In this document: positions 18,037 to 28,105 of the stretch, in pieces
Position numbering within the stretch: position 1 is the stretch's first letter
Layout: each line of letters starts with the position of its first letter
Assembly (NCBI RefSeq): GCF_013113735.1
Contig: NZ_CP053346.1
Coordinates: 3,920,001 to 3,984,000 of the forward strand
Length of the DNA stretch: 64,000 bases
Origin: Sphingomonas sp. AP4-R1
Lineage (GTDB): Bacteria > Pseudomonadota > Alphaproteobacteria > Sphingomonadales > Sphingomonadaceae
Reading direction: 5' to 3'
Position numbers and translations under genes: made by a program
The notes under the pieces: model-generated
What the model saw: the letters and a program-made list of their open reading frames with translations, nothing else
Told to the model about the DNA's origin: nothing
The model's database searches: none

Positions 18037-18103
18037 GGCCGCGCGCATAGGGCCGGCCCGCATTTTCCGCCAGAGAGGGGAATTATCCCACCCGATCCCC
18101 TAA

Positions 18104-18200
18104 CGTCCGCTCGCCCTGAGCCTGTCGAAGGGCCGTACTTCTTCTCAGGCATCAGTTGCTCAAGGAAGGACGGTGCTTCGACAGGCTCAGCACGAACGGG
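18104..18200. repeat. Dispersed inverted repeat (GAGCCTGTCGAAG type)
   Basis: Imperfect inverted arms of about 39 bases face each other across the 210-base gap upstream of the SDR. Each is centred on CTGAGCCTGTCGAAG / CTTCGACAGGCTCAG. The same element occurs at 54498-54590, and a fragment lies inside the mosaic repeat at 58494-58605. Apart from this the gap shows nothing. Confidence 0.78.
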
Positions 18201-18246
18201 AATGAGGCTCAGACCAATTCAGCGTTCTTCCGAAGGGGTGAGGGGA

Positions 18247-19599
18247 TCACCCCAGCCGGGCGATGAACTCGATCGCGTTGGCTTCCAGCGTCGTCAGCTT
18301 GCCGTCCACGTCCCGGAAGCCGGTGTCGAGATCGTCGATGCTGCCGGCGAGATTCTCGGTGCCGGAGCGGATCGCGGCGATCGTGCCTGACATGGCATCG
18401 GCGGCGAGCGCGGTTTCGTCCACGGCGGCGGTGATCATCGTCACGGTCTGCGCCTGCGTCTCCATCGCGGTGCGGATGCGCTCGGCCGAGGTCTGCACGT
18501 CGCCGATCGTGGCGCGGATCGATCCGTTGGCCTCCACCGTCTGGCGCGTGGCGATCTGGATCGCGCCGATCTTGGCGGCGATGTCGTCGGTGGCGCGAGC
18601 GGTCTGGTTGGCGAGGCTCTTCACCTCCTGCGCCACCACGGCGAAGCCACGCCCCGCATCGCCCGCGCGCGCCGCCTCGATCGTGGCGTTGAGCGCGAGC
18701 AGGTTGGTCTGGCCGGCAATGTCGCGGATCAGGCCCAGGATCGATTCGATCGCATGGGCATGTTCGGACAGCGCCGTGCTGACCTCGACCGCCTTCTTCG
18801 ATTCGTTGCCCGCGCGCGTGGCGATGCCGGCGGCGACCTCCACTTCGTTGCGCGCATCCTCGATCGCGCGGATCAGGCCGGCGGCGGTCTGCGCGGCCTC
18901 GCGCATGGCGATCGCGGACTGTTCGGCGGCGGCGGCCACTTCGGAGGTCTTGCCCAGCATGCCGCGTGCCGAACCGGACGCGTCAGCCGTGCGGCGGCGC
19001 AAATCCTTCGATCCGCCCAGCGCGTCGTTGAGCAGGGTGCCGACCGTCTCGCGGAAGGTGGCGCCTTCGGCGGCGCGCGTTTCGCGCTGCTCGATCGTCG
19101 CCTTCATGGTGAGGCGCAGCGTCAGGAGATCGAGCTTCACCGCCAGAAGGGTCATGAGTCGATCGGTCGTCATGCGGACGAACTCGGCATCCTCGGCGAA
19201 CGTCTTGCTCACCGCCTGAGCCGCCGCGGAAATCAGCCGCGACAGGATTCGGCTGGAAACAGCGGCGGGAATGCGCCGTTCCATCGTGCTTTCGTCATCC
19301 AGCGCGGCCGCGTAGCGGAACCAGTCGGCATTTACGGGCCGCGTGAACAGATCCAGCAGCGCGCGATCGGTATTGCGGCGCACGTCAGGACCATAAGCCT
19401 CTGATTCGGGCTGCATATCGTGGCGGATCAGTTCGCCTTCGGCATAGACGGCGTCGCGCATGACCGGGCCGGCCTTGCTCCAGATGGTCGCGAGATCGGC
19501 GCCGAGCCGGCCATTGTCGCCATAGATCGAGCAGCGGCGATCGAATTCCTCCTGCCCGATGTCGCCGATTCCGGCGTGGGGATGCTGGCTCATGTCCAT
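18247..19599 (-). CDS. Soluble methyl-accepting chemotaxis-type protein with globin-like N-terminal domain
   Basis: A 450-residue cytoplasmic transducer with no transmembrane helix. The C-terminal half is an MCP signalling coiled coil; its hairpin tip reads [21 protein letters not shown] then [15 protein letters not shown] near residues 290-330. The N-terminal ~160 residues look like the protoglobin sensor of globin-coupled transducers: the opening [21 protein letters not shown] and a later [11 protein letters not shown] resemble the helices around the haem pocket. The position expected for the proximal haem His appears to be Leu, so haem binding is doubtful. AGAGG about eight bases upstream supports the ATG at 19599. 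No che genes are nearby, so it may serve a distant chemotaxis or other kinase pathway. Confidence 0.82.
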   Translation of the reverse strand: MDMSQHPHAGIGDIGQEEFDRRCSIYGDNGRLGADLATIWSKAGPVMRDAVYAEGELIRHDMQPESEAYGPDVRRNTDRALLDLFTRPVNADWFRYAAALDDESTMERRIPAAVSSRILSRLISAAAQAVSKTFAEDAEFVRMTTDRLMTLLAVKLDLLTLRLTMKATIEQRETRAAEGATFRETVGTLLNDALGGSKDLRRRTADASGSARGMLGKTSEVAAAAEQSAIAMREAAQTAAGLIRAIEDARNEVEVAAGIATRAGNESKKAVEVSTALSEHAHAIESILGLIRDIAGQTNLLALNATIEAARAGDAGRGFAVVAQEVKSLANQTARATDDIAAKIGAIQIATRQTVEANGSIRATIGDVQTSAERIRTAMETQAQTVTMITAAVDETALAADAMSGTIAAIRSGTENLAGSIDDLDTGFRDVDGKLTTLEANAIEFIARLG

Positions 19600-19750
19600 C
19601 GTCGAAACCTCTGCGGCGCTGTCTTCCGCTCGTTCCTAGCGCGCCAATGGTAAACGCGCGGTTATGGCTTTGCCGCAGGTGCGAGCAGATGATTGCAGTC
19701 CGCTCTCATTGGTCTAAAGGGCACGGGCAGAAAGCCCAAAAGGAGGAATA

Positions 19751-20167
19751 ATGGCGCGCAATCCGGCAAGGCCGCTATCGCCGCATCTGACGATCTGGCG
19801 TTGGGGTCCGCACATGCTGATCTCGATCCTGCATCGCGTGACGGGCGACGGGCTGGCCATCGGCGGCGGCGTCCTCTTCATCTGGTGGCTGGCCGCGCTG
19901 GCCGGCGGCGAGGCGAGCTATGCGCGCTTCGTCGATCTGATGACCTCCGATGCGACCGGCCGGCTGAACCTGATCCCCGCGCTGATCCTGATCGGCATGA
20001 CCTGGGCTTTCTTCCAGCATATGTGCTCCGGCATCCGCCACCTGTTCCTGGATACGGGCGCGGGCTACGAGCTGAAATCCAACCGCACCGGCTCGCTGAT
20101 CGCGATGACCGTCGCACTCGCCCTGACCGTGCTGGTCTGGGGCTTCATCCTGACGCGGGGGCACTGA
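19751..20167 (+). CDS. sdhC: Succinate dehydrogenase cytochrome b556 subunit
   Basis: A 138-residue membrane anchor of complex II. It has the N-terminal RPLSPHLTIWRW motif and the SILHRVTGDGL segment (first helix, quinone-site region). Helix 2 carries FFQHMCSGIRHLFLDTG, where the first His is the expected haem b ligand. Three transmembrane helices are visible. AAGGAGG five bases before the ATG is a strong ribosome-binding site. Its TGA overlaps the sdhD ATG by one base. Confidence 0.96.
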   Translation: MARNPARPLSPHLTIWRWGPHMLISILHRVTGDGLAIGGGVLFIWWLAALAGGEASYARFVDLMTSDATGRLNLIPALILIGMTWAFFQHMCSGIRHLFLDTGAGYELKSNRTGSLIAMTVALALTVLVWGFILTRGH

Positions 20168-20553
20168 TGGGTTCGGGTACGGGTATCGGCCGCGTTCGCG
20201 GTCTGGGATCGGCCAAGAGCGGCGTCCATCACTGGTGGATGCAGCGCGTGACGGCAGCGGCGAATCTGCTGCTGGGCATCTGGCTGGTCGCATCGCTGCT
20301 GCGGCTGCCGCTCTATGATTATCGCGCGCTGATGCTGTGGCTGTCCTCGCCCTGGGCGAGCGTGCCGCTGATGCTGGCGATCCTCTCGATCTTCTATCAC
20401 CTGCGCCTCGGCCTGCAGGTTCTGATCGAGGATTACCTCCACGATTACAGCCGTTTCGGCGCGATCGTGCTGCTGAACTTCTACGCGATCGGCGGCGGTG
20501 CGCTCGCCCTCTTCTCGGTTCTCAAGATCGCCCTTGCCGGAGCTTCTGCCTGA
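20167..20553 (+). CDS. sdhD: Succinate dehydrogenase hydrophobic membrane anchor subunit
   Basis: A 128-residue second membrane anchor of complex II with three predicted helices. [17 protein letters not shown] at about 14-30 and [18 protein letters not shown] at about 78-95 are the family signatures; the latter contains the region that contacts haem and quinone. The start overlaps the sdhC stop by one base, and its stop overlaps the sdhA start by one base (TGATG at both ends), so the three genes are translationally coupled. Confidence 0.94.
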   Translation: MGSGTGIGRVRGLGSAKSGVHHWWMQRVTAAANLLLGIWLVASLLRLPLYDYRALMLWLSSPWASVPLMLAILSIFYHLRLGLQVLIEDYLHDYSRFGAIVLLNFYAIGGGALALFSVLKIALAGASA

Positions 20554-22337
20554 TGTCCGCCTATCAGATCGTCGACCATGTCTATGATGCGGTGGTCGTG
20601 GGTGCCGGCGGCTCTGGCCTGCGTGCCACGATGGGCTGCGCCGAAAAGGGCCTGAAGACCGCCTGCATCACCAAGGTGTTCCCCACGCGCAGCCACACTG
20701 TGGCGGCGCAGGGCGGCATCGCCGCCAGCCTGGGCAACAACACGCCCGATCACTGGACCTGGCACATGTACGATACCGTCAAGGGATCGGACTGGCTGGG
20801 TGACCAGGACGCGATCGAATATATGGTGCGCGAGGCGCCCGCGGCCGTGATCGAGCTGGAACATGCCGGCGTGCCGTTCAGCCGCAACGACAACGGCACG
20901 ATCTATCAGCGTCCGTTCGGCGGCCACATGCAGAATATGGGTGCCGGCCCGCCCGTGCAGCGCACCTGCGCCGCCGCCGACCGCACCGGCCACGCCATGC
21001 TCCACGCGCTCTATCAGCAGAGCCTGAAGTATGACGCCGACTTCTTCGTCGAATATTTCGCGCTCGATCTCATCATGGAGAATGGCGAGTGCAAGGGCGT
21101 GATCGCGCTCTGCATGGAGGATGGCAGCATCCACCGCTTCCGCAGCCACGCCGTCGTGCTGGCGACGGGCGGTTCGGGCCGCACCTATTTCTCCGCTACT
21201 TCCGCGCACACCTGCACCGGTGACGGCGGCGGCATGGTGCTGCGCGCGGGGCTCCCGCTGCAGGACATGGAGTTCGTCCAGTTTCACCCGACCGGCATTT
21301 ACGGCGCGGGCGTGCTCATCACCGAGGGCGCGCGCGGCGAGGGCGGTTACCTCACCAATTCGCAGGGCGAGCGCTTCATGGAGCGTTATGCCCCGTCGGC
21401 GAAGGATCTGGCGTCGCGCGACGTCGTCAGCCGTTCGATGGCGATGGAGATGCGCGAGGGGCGCGGCGTCGGCAAGAATGGCGACCACATCTTCCTGCAC
21501 CTCGACCATATCGATCCCAAGGTGCTGGCCGAGCGCCTGCCGGGCATCACCGAGACGGGCAAGATCTTCGCAGGCGTGGACCTCACGCGCCAGCCGCTGC
21601 CCGTCACGCCCACCGTCCATTACAATATGGGTGGCGTGCCCTGTAACTATCATGGCGAAGTCGTCACGCTGCGCGACGGCAATCCGGATGCGGTCGTCCC
21701 CGGCCTGTTCGCGGTGGGCGAGGCGGCATGCGTCTCGGTGCACGGCGCGAACCGCCTCGGCTCCAACTCGCTGATCGATCTCGTGGTGTTCGGTCGCGCG
21801 ACCGGCTTCCGCATCGCGGAGCTGGTCCAGCCCCACGCCAAGCACGGCAAGATCGTGACCGAGGCGGACGAGAAGGCGCTGGCCCGCCTCGATCATTATC
21901 GCAATGCGAGCGGTTCGACGCCCACCGCCGAGATCCGCCTCAACATGCAGCACACGATGCAGAAGCATTGCGCCGTGTTCCGCGACAGCGCGCTGCTGGG
22001 CGAGGGCCAGACCAAGATCGACAGCATCTACACGACGCTGTCGGATGTCGGCATCAAGGATCGCTCGCTGATCTGGAACACCGATCTGATCGAGACGCTG
22101 GAGCTGGACAACATGCTCCCGCAGGCCGTCGTGACGATGCACTCCGCCGAAAACCGCAAGGAAAGCCGCGGCGCGCACATGCACGAGGATTTCCCGAACC
22201 GCGACGACGCGAACTGGATGAAGCACACCATCTCGTGGTTCGATCAGGGCAAGGTGACGCTCGATTACCGCCCGGTCCACGATTACACGCTCACCGACGA
22301 GGTGGAGTATATCAAGCCGAAGGCGCGCGTTTACTGA
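20553..22337 (+). CDS. sdhA: Succinate dehydrogenase flavoprotein subunit
   Basis: The 594-residue catalytic subunit of complex II, which oxidises succinate to fumarate. The FAD Rossmann motif [14 protein letters not shown] lies at 12-25. [12 protein letters not shown] near 45-56 carries the His that binds FAD covalently. Substrate-site motifs are [10 protein letters not shown] and [10 protein letters not shown], with [11 protein letters not shown] in the capping/FAD region. The length is normal. The ATG overlaps the sdhD stop. No sdhB (iron-sulfur subunit) follows: a terminator and then opposite-strand genes come next. Confidence 0.98.
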   Translation: MSAYQIVDHVYDAVVVGAGGSGLRATMGCAEKGLKTACITKVFPTRSHTVAAQGGIAASLGNNTPDHWTWHMYDTVKGSDWLGDQDAIEYMVREAPAAVIELEHAGVPFSRNDNGTIYQRPFGGHMQNMGAGPPVQRTCAAADRTGHAMLHALYQQSLKYDADFFVEYFALDLIMENGECKGVIALCMEDGSIHRFRSHAVVLATGGSGRTYFSATSAHTCTGDGGGMVLRAGLPLQDMEFVQFHPTGIYGAGVLITEGARGEGGYLTNSQGERFMERYAPSAKDLASRDVVSRSMAMEMREGRGVGKNGDHIFLHLDHIDPKVLAERLPGITETGKIFAGVDLTRQPLPVTPTVHYNMGGVPCNYHGEVVTLRDGNPDAVVPGLFAVGEAACVSVHGANRLGSNSLIDLVVFGRATGFRIAELVQPHAKHGKIVTEADEKALARLDHYRNASGSTPTAEIRLNMQHTMQKHCAVFRDSALLGEGQTKIDSIYTTLSDVGIKDRSLIWNTDLIETLELDNMLPQAVVTMHSAENRKESRGAHMHEDFPNRDDANWMKHTISWFDQGKVTLDYRPVHDYTLTDEVEYIKPKARVY

Positions 22338-22367
22338 GCCGCGACGGACGTTTGCAGAAAAAGGGAA

Positions 22368-22403
22368 GGGCGCCCCGGTCTGGCCGGCGGCGCCCTTTCT
22401 TTT
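22368..22403 (+). terminator. Rho-independent terminator after sdhCDA
   Basis: GGGCGCC (22368-22374) pairs with GGCGCCC (22389-22395) and is followed directly by TTTCTTTT. It lies 31 bases after the sdhA stop and marks the end of the sdhCDA transcript. Confidence 0.88.
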
Positions 22404-22423
22404 GAGATCGAAAGCGCGGGCGC

Positions 22424-22729
22424 TCAGTTATTCTGAGGGTCGTGCTTCTGGTGATGGATGTTGGCGCTCGCCGCATTCTGGCGCGCCGTCAGCCGCGCCC
22501 GCTCCGCCGGACTCATGCCGCCGGTGACGCGCGCGCGATGCTCGGCATGCGCGATGCGGCCCTGTTGCCGCTCCAGCTTCGCTGCTTCGTGCGGTGTGAG
22601 CGATCCGTTGCGGACGCCATTGTAGATGCGGTCCTGCTGGTTGTGCTGGCGGGCATTCACCTGCGCCATTGCGGGCACCGCGGCGGCGGTCATCGCGCCC
22701 AGCGCGATCAGGGTGGCAACGGTCTTCAT
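22424..22729 (-). CDS. Small secreted basic protein of unknown function
   Basis: A 101-residue protein with a clear signal peptide (MKTVATLIALGAMTAAAVPAMA, cleavage after AMA). The mature part is helical and rich in Gln, Arg, His and Ala, with two similar segments: QDRIYNGVRNGSLTPHEAAKLERQQ and a later SPAERARLTARQN. This pattern recurs in small periplasmic proteins of sphingomonads. The charged helical layout is loosely like Spy/CpxP-type chaperones, but no LTxxQ motif is seen, so no function is claimed. ATG 22729 was chosen over one two codons upstream because the signal peptide begins there. Confidence 0.75.
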   Translation of the reverse strand: MKTVATLIALGAMTAAAVPAMAQVNARQHNQQDRIYNGVRNGSLTPHEAAKLERQQGRIAHAEHRARVTGGMSPAERARLTARQNAASANIHHQKHDPQNN

Positions 22730-22826
22730 GATCAAGCTCCTCTACGATTACCGAGGGCTTGAACGCACGAGCGGCCGAAATCCGTCGCTTCCTGTCTTCG
22801 GCGGCTGCCTTGGAAGCGCGAAGGAT

Positions 22827-23207
22827 TCAGGCCAACTCGATCGGAATAAGCGCATCCCGCCTCTTCGCCAGATCGCGATCGAACGTCACGAAGGCCTCCG
22901 ATCCACGGGCCGCGACGAGGTGGATCACGTCTGCAATATCGGCACCCGCCCGGTACAACGCGATGGCTTGGCGAACGCCGACCTCGTCCGTGACAATGAT
23001 TCCGGGGACGTCGAGCAACCGCGAGAGCGTCGCTGCTGTAGGGTCACGGCCCATCCGATAGCGCGAGCTTAGCACCCAGGCGGTTTCCAGCAACACGGTG
23101 AGCGGTACGAACACACCTTCGCTAACGATCTTTTCGGCGCATCGGCTTTGATCGGGATCATCGTCGACGATCAACCGAATGAGGATGTTCGTGTCGATCG
23201 CCTTCAT
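22827..23207 (-). CDS. vapC: PIN-domain ribonuclease toxin (VapC-type)
   Basis: A 126-residue PIN-domain protein. The four acidic residues of the Mg2+-dependent active site are all present: Asp5 (AIDTNIL), Glu41 (LLETAW), Asp93 (ADIADVIHL) and Asp110 (FVTFDRDLA). Such toxins cleave tRNA or rRNA when freed from their antitoxin. The ATG overlaps the antitoxin stop by four bases (ATGA), the standard toxin-antitoxin layout. The exact VapC subgroup and RNA target cannot be read from sequence. Confidence 0.92.
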   Translation of the reverse strand: MKAIDTNILIRLIVDDDPDQSRCAEKIVSEGVFVPLTVLLETAWVLSSRYRMGRDPTAATLSRLLDVPGIIVTDEVGVRQAIALYRAGADIADVIHLVAARGSEAFVTFDRDLAKRRDALIPIELA

Positions 23208-23479
23208 CAGATATCGGTGCGCTCACGCATCATCTGATCGATCGATTCCTTCCAATCTGCGTCACGATAAATTGGGCCGTCCCATTTGACCGTCGCCCTG
23301 AGCCGGGCAACCGCCTCGTCGAATGACAGCTCACTCTTCTTCATGGCACGCCTCAGCACGAGCCCCTCGGCCGTCTCCACCACATCGAGCGTCGTGCCCG
23401 GCTCCCACGCCAGACGATCCCGCACATCCTTCGGGATCACCACCTGGCCCTTGGCCGAGAGCTTGGTCCGCGCGTTCAT
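23207..23479 (-). CDS. vapB: AbrB/SpoVT-type antitoxin (VapB-type)
   Basis: A 90-residue antitoxin. The N-terminal swapped-hairpin DNA-binding domain is obvious: TKLSAKGQVVIPKDVRDRLAWEPGTTLDVVE at about 4-35. The C-terminal part (about 50-90, SFDEAVARLRATVKWDGP... ending REIRTDI-like charged residues) is the likely toxin-binding tail. It should bind and silence the adjacent PIN toxin and repress the operon through the inverted repeat directly upstream. Confidence 0.92.
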   Translation of the reverse strand: MNARTKLSAKGQVVIPKDVRDRLAWEPGTTLDVVETAEGLVLRRAMKKSELSFDEAVARLRATVKWDGPIYRDADWKESIDQMMRERTDI

Positions 23480-23480
23480 T

Positions 23481-23502
23481 CCGGTAAGATACGTCTTACC
23501 GG
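23481..23502 (-). promoter_or_regulatory. Palindromic operator of the vapBC pair
   Basis: CCGGTAAGA and TCTTACCGG form a perfect 9-bp inverted repeat around a 4-base centre. It ends one base before the vapB ATG. AbrB-type antitoxins bind such palindromes. The position leaves almost no leader, so the operator, the transcript start and the ribosome-binding region probably overlap. There is no T-run, so it is not a terminator for the upstream SDR. Confidence 0.75.
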
Positions 23503-23521
23503 GATGAACCGCAACGGATCC

Positions 23522-24256
23522 TCAGATCGAGAAGCCGCCGTCCACGTCGATCAGCGCGCCCGTGATCAACGAGGCCTCGTCGCTGGCGAGGAAGGCCGCG
23601 ACATTGGCGATCTCGTCGACATGGCCGTAGCGGCCGAGCGCCATGCGCTCCTTCAGATAGTCCGAATGAGGGCCATCGGCCGGGTTCATGTCGGTGTCGA
23701 CCGGGCCCGGCTGGATGACGTTGACGAGGATGCCGCGCGGGCCGAGGTCACGCGCCCAGCCGCGCGCCATCTGCGCCACCGCCGCCTTGGTGGCGCCATA
23801 GAGCGCGCCGCCCTGACTGGGCATCGTATGCGCGTTGACGCTGCCGATGATGAGGATCCGGCCGCCGTCGCGCAGATGCGGGAAGGCGGCGGTGGTGCCA
23901 TTGAACACGCCTTCGACATTGACGTCGAAGATTGTCCGATAATCCGTCTCGTCCACCTCTCCGAGCGGCCCCATCACGAGCACGCCCGCGCTGTGGATCA
24001 GGATATCGATCCCGCCGAGCACGGCGGCGGCCTGCTCGATCGCGGCCTTCACCGCGGCCGGGTTTCCGGCATCGGCCTGGATGGCGAGCGCCCCGGCGCC
24101 GAGATCCGCCACCGTGGCGTCGGCCGCCGCCTTGTTACCCGCATAGGTGATGACGACCCGCGCGCCGTCCGCCGCGAGGCGGCGTGCGATCGCGGCGCCG
24201 ATGCCGCGCGATCCGCCGGTGACGATGGCGGTCTTTCCCGTAAGACGATCCGACAT
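23522..24256 (-). CDS. Short-chain dehydrogenase/reductase
   Basis: A 244-residue classical SDR. IVTGGSRGIGAAIARRL at about 10-26 binds the cofactor. The usual NNAG reads HSAG here. The catalytic Ser is in IIGSVNAH, Tyr and Lys in YGATKAAVA, and QPGPVDTDMN follows. It ends with the family signature ITGALIDVDGGFSI. GGAGG five bases before the ATG at 24256 fixes the start, four codons inside a longer frame. It lies upstream of vapBC on the same strand with a 42-base gap. Specificity is unknown; the features suit 3-oxoacyl-ACP reductase-like or sugar/alcohol dehydrogenases. Confidence 0.88.
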   Translation of the reverse strand: MSDRLTGKTAIVTGGSRGIGAAIARRLAADGARVVITYAGNKAAADATVADLGAGALAIQADAGNPAAVKAAIEQAAAVLGGIDILIHSAGVLVMGPLGEVDETDYRTIFDVNVEGVFNGTTAAFPHLRDGGRILIIGSVNAHTMPSQGGALYGATKAAVAQMARGWARDLGPRGILVNVIQPGPVDTDMNPADGPHSDYLKERMALGRYGHVDEIANVAAFLASDEASLITGALIDVDGGFSI

Positions 24257-24493
24257 GAAATCCTCCATTTGCTGCTCGCCCGAAAGCGACGGTCGCTATC
24301 TAGGTGTCGTCGAATTTCCACGAAATGGGCATAATGATGGACGATGATTTCGATTATCTAGAAAAGACGGCAGCACCCCTCCCGGCATTTGACGACCGCC
24401 GACGCGCTTCCCATGTTTGCCAAGCACGGGGCCAGCGGCTAACCGGCAACCAGCCTTTTCACCCGATCCATCCTGTCCGGAGCCTCGCCCCGT

Positions 24494-26173
<1,680 letters not shown>

Positions 26174-26187
26174 GAGGAGTCGCTCCG

Positions 26188-26601
26188 ATGGCCATTGAAA
26201 CGCTGTCGGAGTGGCTGGAGGCCGAGGGGATCGTACCGGTCGAGGGGCCGGGCACGATCGCCGACGTGGCGCGGGTGCGGGCCATTCTCGTCGCCGCGGC
26301 GAAGCGGGGCGAGGCCGTGAGCTATTCGGAACTGCTGGGGCTGCTCGGCCACCGCTTCACGCGGCCGAAGATGCGCGCCGTCTGCAAGACGCTGGACGCG
26401 ATCGACACGCAAGCGGCGGAGCGCGGCGAGCCCGAACTGGCGGTGCTGGTGGTGCGCGAGAGCGATCGTCTGCCGGGGCAGGGCTGGTGGACGGGCGCGG
26501 TCGAGACGCGCGGCTATCAGGGCGCGTGGACGGGCGCCGAGGCGCAGGCCTTCGTTGCTGGACTCCAACAGATCGCCTTCCATCACTGGGCGCGCAACTG
26601 A
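26188..26601 (+). CDS. Conserved protein of unknown function, 137 aa
   Basis: A soluble 137-residue protein 14 bases after ettA and probably co-transcribed with it; GAGGAG lies upstream of the ATG. The N-terminal part (TLSEWLEAEG...VARVRAILVAAAKRGEAVSYSELLGLLGHRFTRPKMRAVCKTLD) looks like a small helical, winged-helix-like domain. It is followed by ERGEPELAVLVVRESDRLPGQGWW, a pattern reminiscent of the MGMT/Ada C-terminal-like fold but without its PCHR active site. I do not assign a function. Protein-protein or nucleic-acid binding is conceivable. Confidence 0.7.
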   Translation: MAIETLSEWLEAEGIVPVEGPGTIADVARVRAILVAAAKRGEAVSYSELLGLLGHRFTRPKMRAVCKTLDAIDTQAAERGEPELAVLVVRESDRLPGQGWWTGAVETRGYQGAWTGAEAQAFVAGLQQIAFHHWARN

Positions 26602-26656
26602 GCGTGCGGATCACGCCGGCGCCGCTCGCGAATGGAAAGAAAACGGAGAGGGACGC

Positions 26657-28105
26657 ATGAAGGCTTTGCTGTGGGCGTCTGCCGCCGTCGTATTTTCGGT
26701 AAGTCCGGCACAAGCTGCCGTCGGTCATGCCGACATGATGATCCGCCACGTCACCGTGATCGATGTCGAACATGGCGAGTCGATCGCGGATCAGGCCGTC
26801 GTCTGGCGCGGCGGTGAGATCGTCGCGGTCGGACCCGATGCCGGTGTCGCTAAGGACTGGCGCGCGCGGGGATCGATCGAGGGCAGGGGACGCTTCCTGA
26901 TTCCCGGCCTGTGGGACATGCATGTCCACTTCGGCGGCGGCCCTGATCTGGTCGACGAGAACAAGGCGTTGCTGCCGCTTTATATCGCGAACGGCATCAC
27001 CACGATCCGCGATTGCTCGGGCGATCTGCCCGATCAGGTGCTCGCATGGCGCGACGCAATCGCGAAGGGCACGTTGTTCGGTCCCCGGCTGCTCACCTCC
27101 GGCGCCAAGATCGAGGGGGTGAAGCCGGTCTGGAAGGGAACGATCGAGGTCGGCACGCGCGCCGATGCGGACGCCGCCGTCGCCCGGCTCCAGCGGGATC
27201 GCGTGGATTTCGTGAAGATCACGGACAGCACGCTCGATCCTCAGCTGTTCCTCTATTCGGTGACGCAGGCGCGCAAGGCCGGCTTGCGCGTGTCCGGCCA
27301 TATCCCGATGGCGCTCACGATCGGTCAGGCCGTCGATGCCGGCATCAGCTCGATCGAGCATATGGATTATGCCTACAAAGCGGGCGTGAAGGACGAGGCG
27401 GCGATCGCGGCTGACTTCGCCGCAGGCCGGATCGATCGCGCCGAGGCGAACCGGCGCATCGATGCAGGCTTCGATCCCGCCACCGCCATGGCCTCCTATC
27501 ATGCGCTGGCCGCGCGGGGCGTGTTCGTCACGCCAACGTTGAACGGCAGCCGGATTCTCGCGCATCTGGACGATGAAGATCACGGGACGGATCCCTATCT
27601 CGCCTATATCGGGCCGGGACTTCGCAAGACCTATGACTGGCGCATCCAGCGTGCCGCGCAGGCGACGCCGGCCGAAATCGCCGCGCGCCACGCGCATTTC
27701 GATCATATGGCTGCGATCCTGCCGATGCTGCAGGAAGCGGGCGTCACGATCATCGCCGGCACGGATGCCGGCTTCCTCAATTCGTTCAACTATCCGGGCG
27801 CTGGTCTGCACGATGAGCTGGCGCTGTTCGTGGAGAAGGGCCTGACGCCCGAACAAGCGTTGTCTTCGGCCACCCGAGCCGGACCGGCATGGTTCGGCCA
27901 GCTGGATCGTTATGGTGCGATTGCGCCCGGCAAGGTGGCGGATCTGGTCCTTCTGGATCGCAATCCGCTGAATGAGATCGGCGCGACGCGTGCGATCCAT
28001 GCCGTCATCCTCGGCGGCAAGCCTTATGACCGTGCCGCGCTGGATGCGATGCTGAGCAAGGCGCGCGCACAGGTCACGCGCTGGAACGCCGCCGACGCGA
28101 GTTGA
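26657..28105 (+). CDS. Secreted amidohydrolase-family metal-dependent hydrolase
   Basis: A 482-residue protein with a signal peptide (about 1-20, ending AQA), so probably periplasmic. Amidohydrolase-fold metal ligands are in order: WDMHVHF, FVKITD (the probable bridging Lys), VSGHIPM, SSIEHMD and IAGTDAGF. The last part, GAIAPGKVADLVLLDRNPL, is the returning beta-sandwich of the imidazolonepropionase/prolidase-like group. GGAGAGG upstream of the ATG at 26657 decides the start. It converges with the M28 peptidase gene with no gap: the two stops share the palindrome TGATCA. Peptide or amide substrates are likely; the exact substrate is unknown. Confidence 0.88.
   Translation: MKALLWASAAVVFSVSPAQAAVGHADMMIRHVTVIDVEHGESIADQAVVWRGGEIVAVGPDAGVAKDWRARGSIEGRGRFLIPGLWDMHVHFGGGPDLVDENKALLPLYIANGITTIRDCSGDLPDQVLAWRDAIAKGTLFGPRLLTSGAKIEGVKPVWKGTIEVGTRADADAAVARLQRDRVDFVKITDSTLDPQLFLYSVTQARKAGLRVSGHIPMALTIGQAVDAGISSIEHMDYAYKAGVKDEAAIAADFAAGRIDRAEANRRIDAGFDPATAMASYHALAARGVFVTPTLNGSRILAHLDDEDHGTDPYLAYIGPGLRKTYDWRIQRAAQATPAEIAARHAHFDHMAAILPMLQEAGVTIIAGTDAGFLNSFNYPGAGLHDELALFVEKGLTPEQALSSATRAGPAWFGQLDRYGAIAPGKVADLVLLDRNPLNEIGATRAIHAVILGGKPYDRAALDAMLSKARAQVTRWNAADAS

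Noticed and set aside
24304..24493. Short frame in the leader of ettA (MMDDDFDYLEKTA...)
   Set aside because: It runs out of frame into ettA without a stop before it, has no ribosome-binding site, and its second half is unlike a folded protein.
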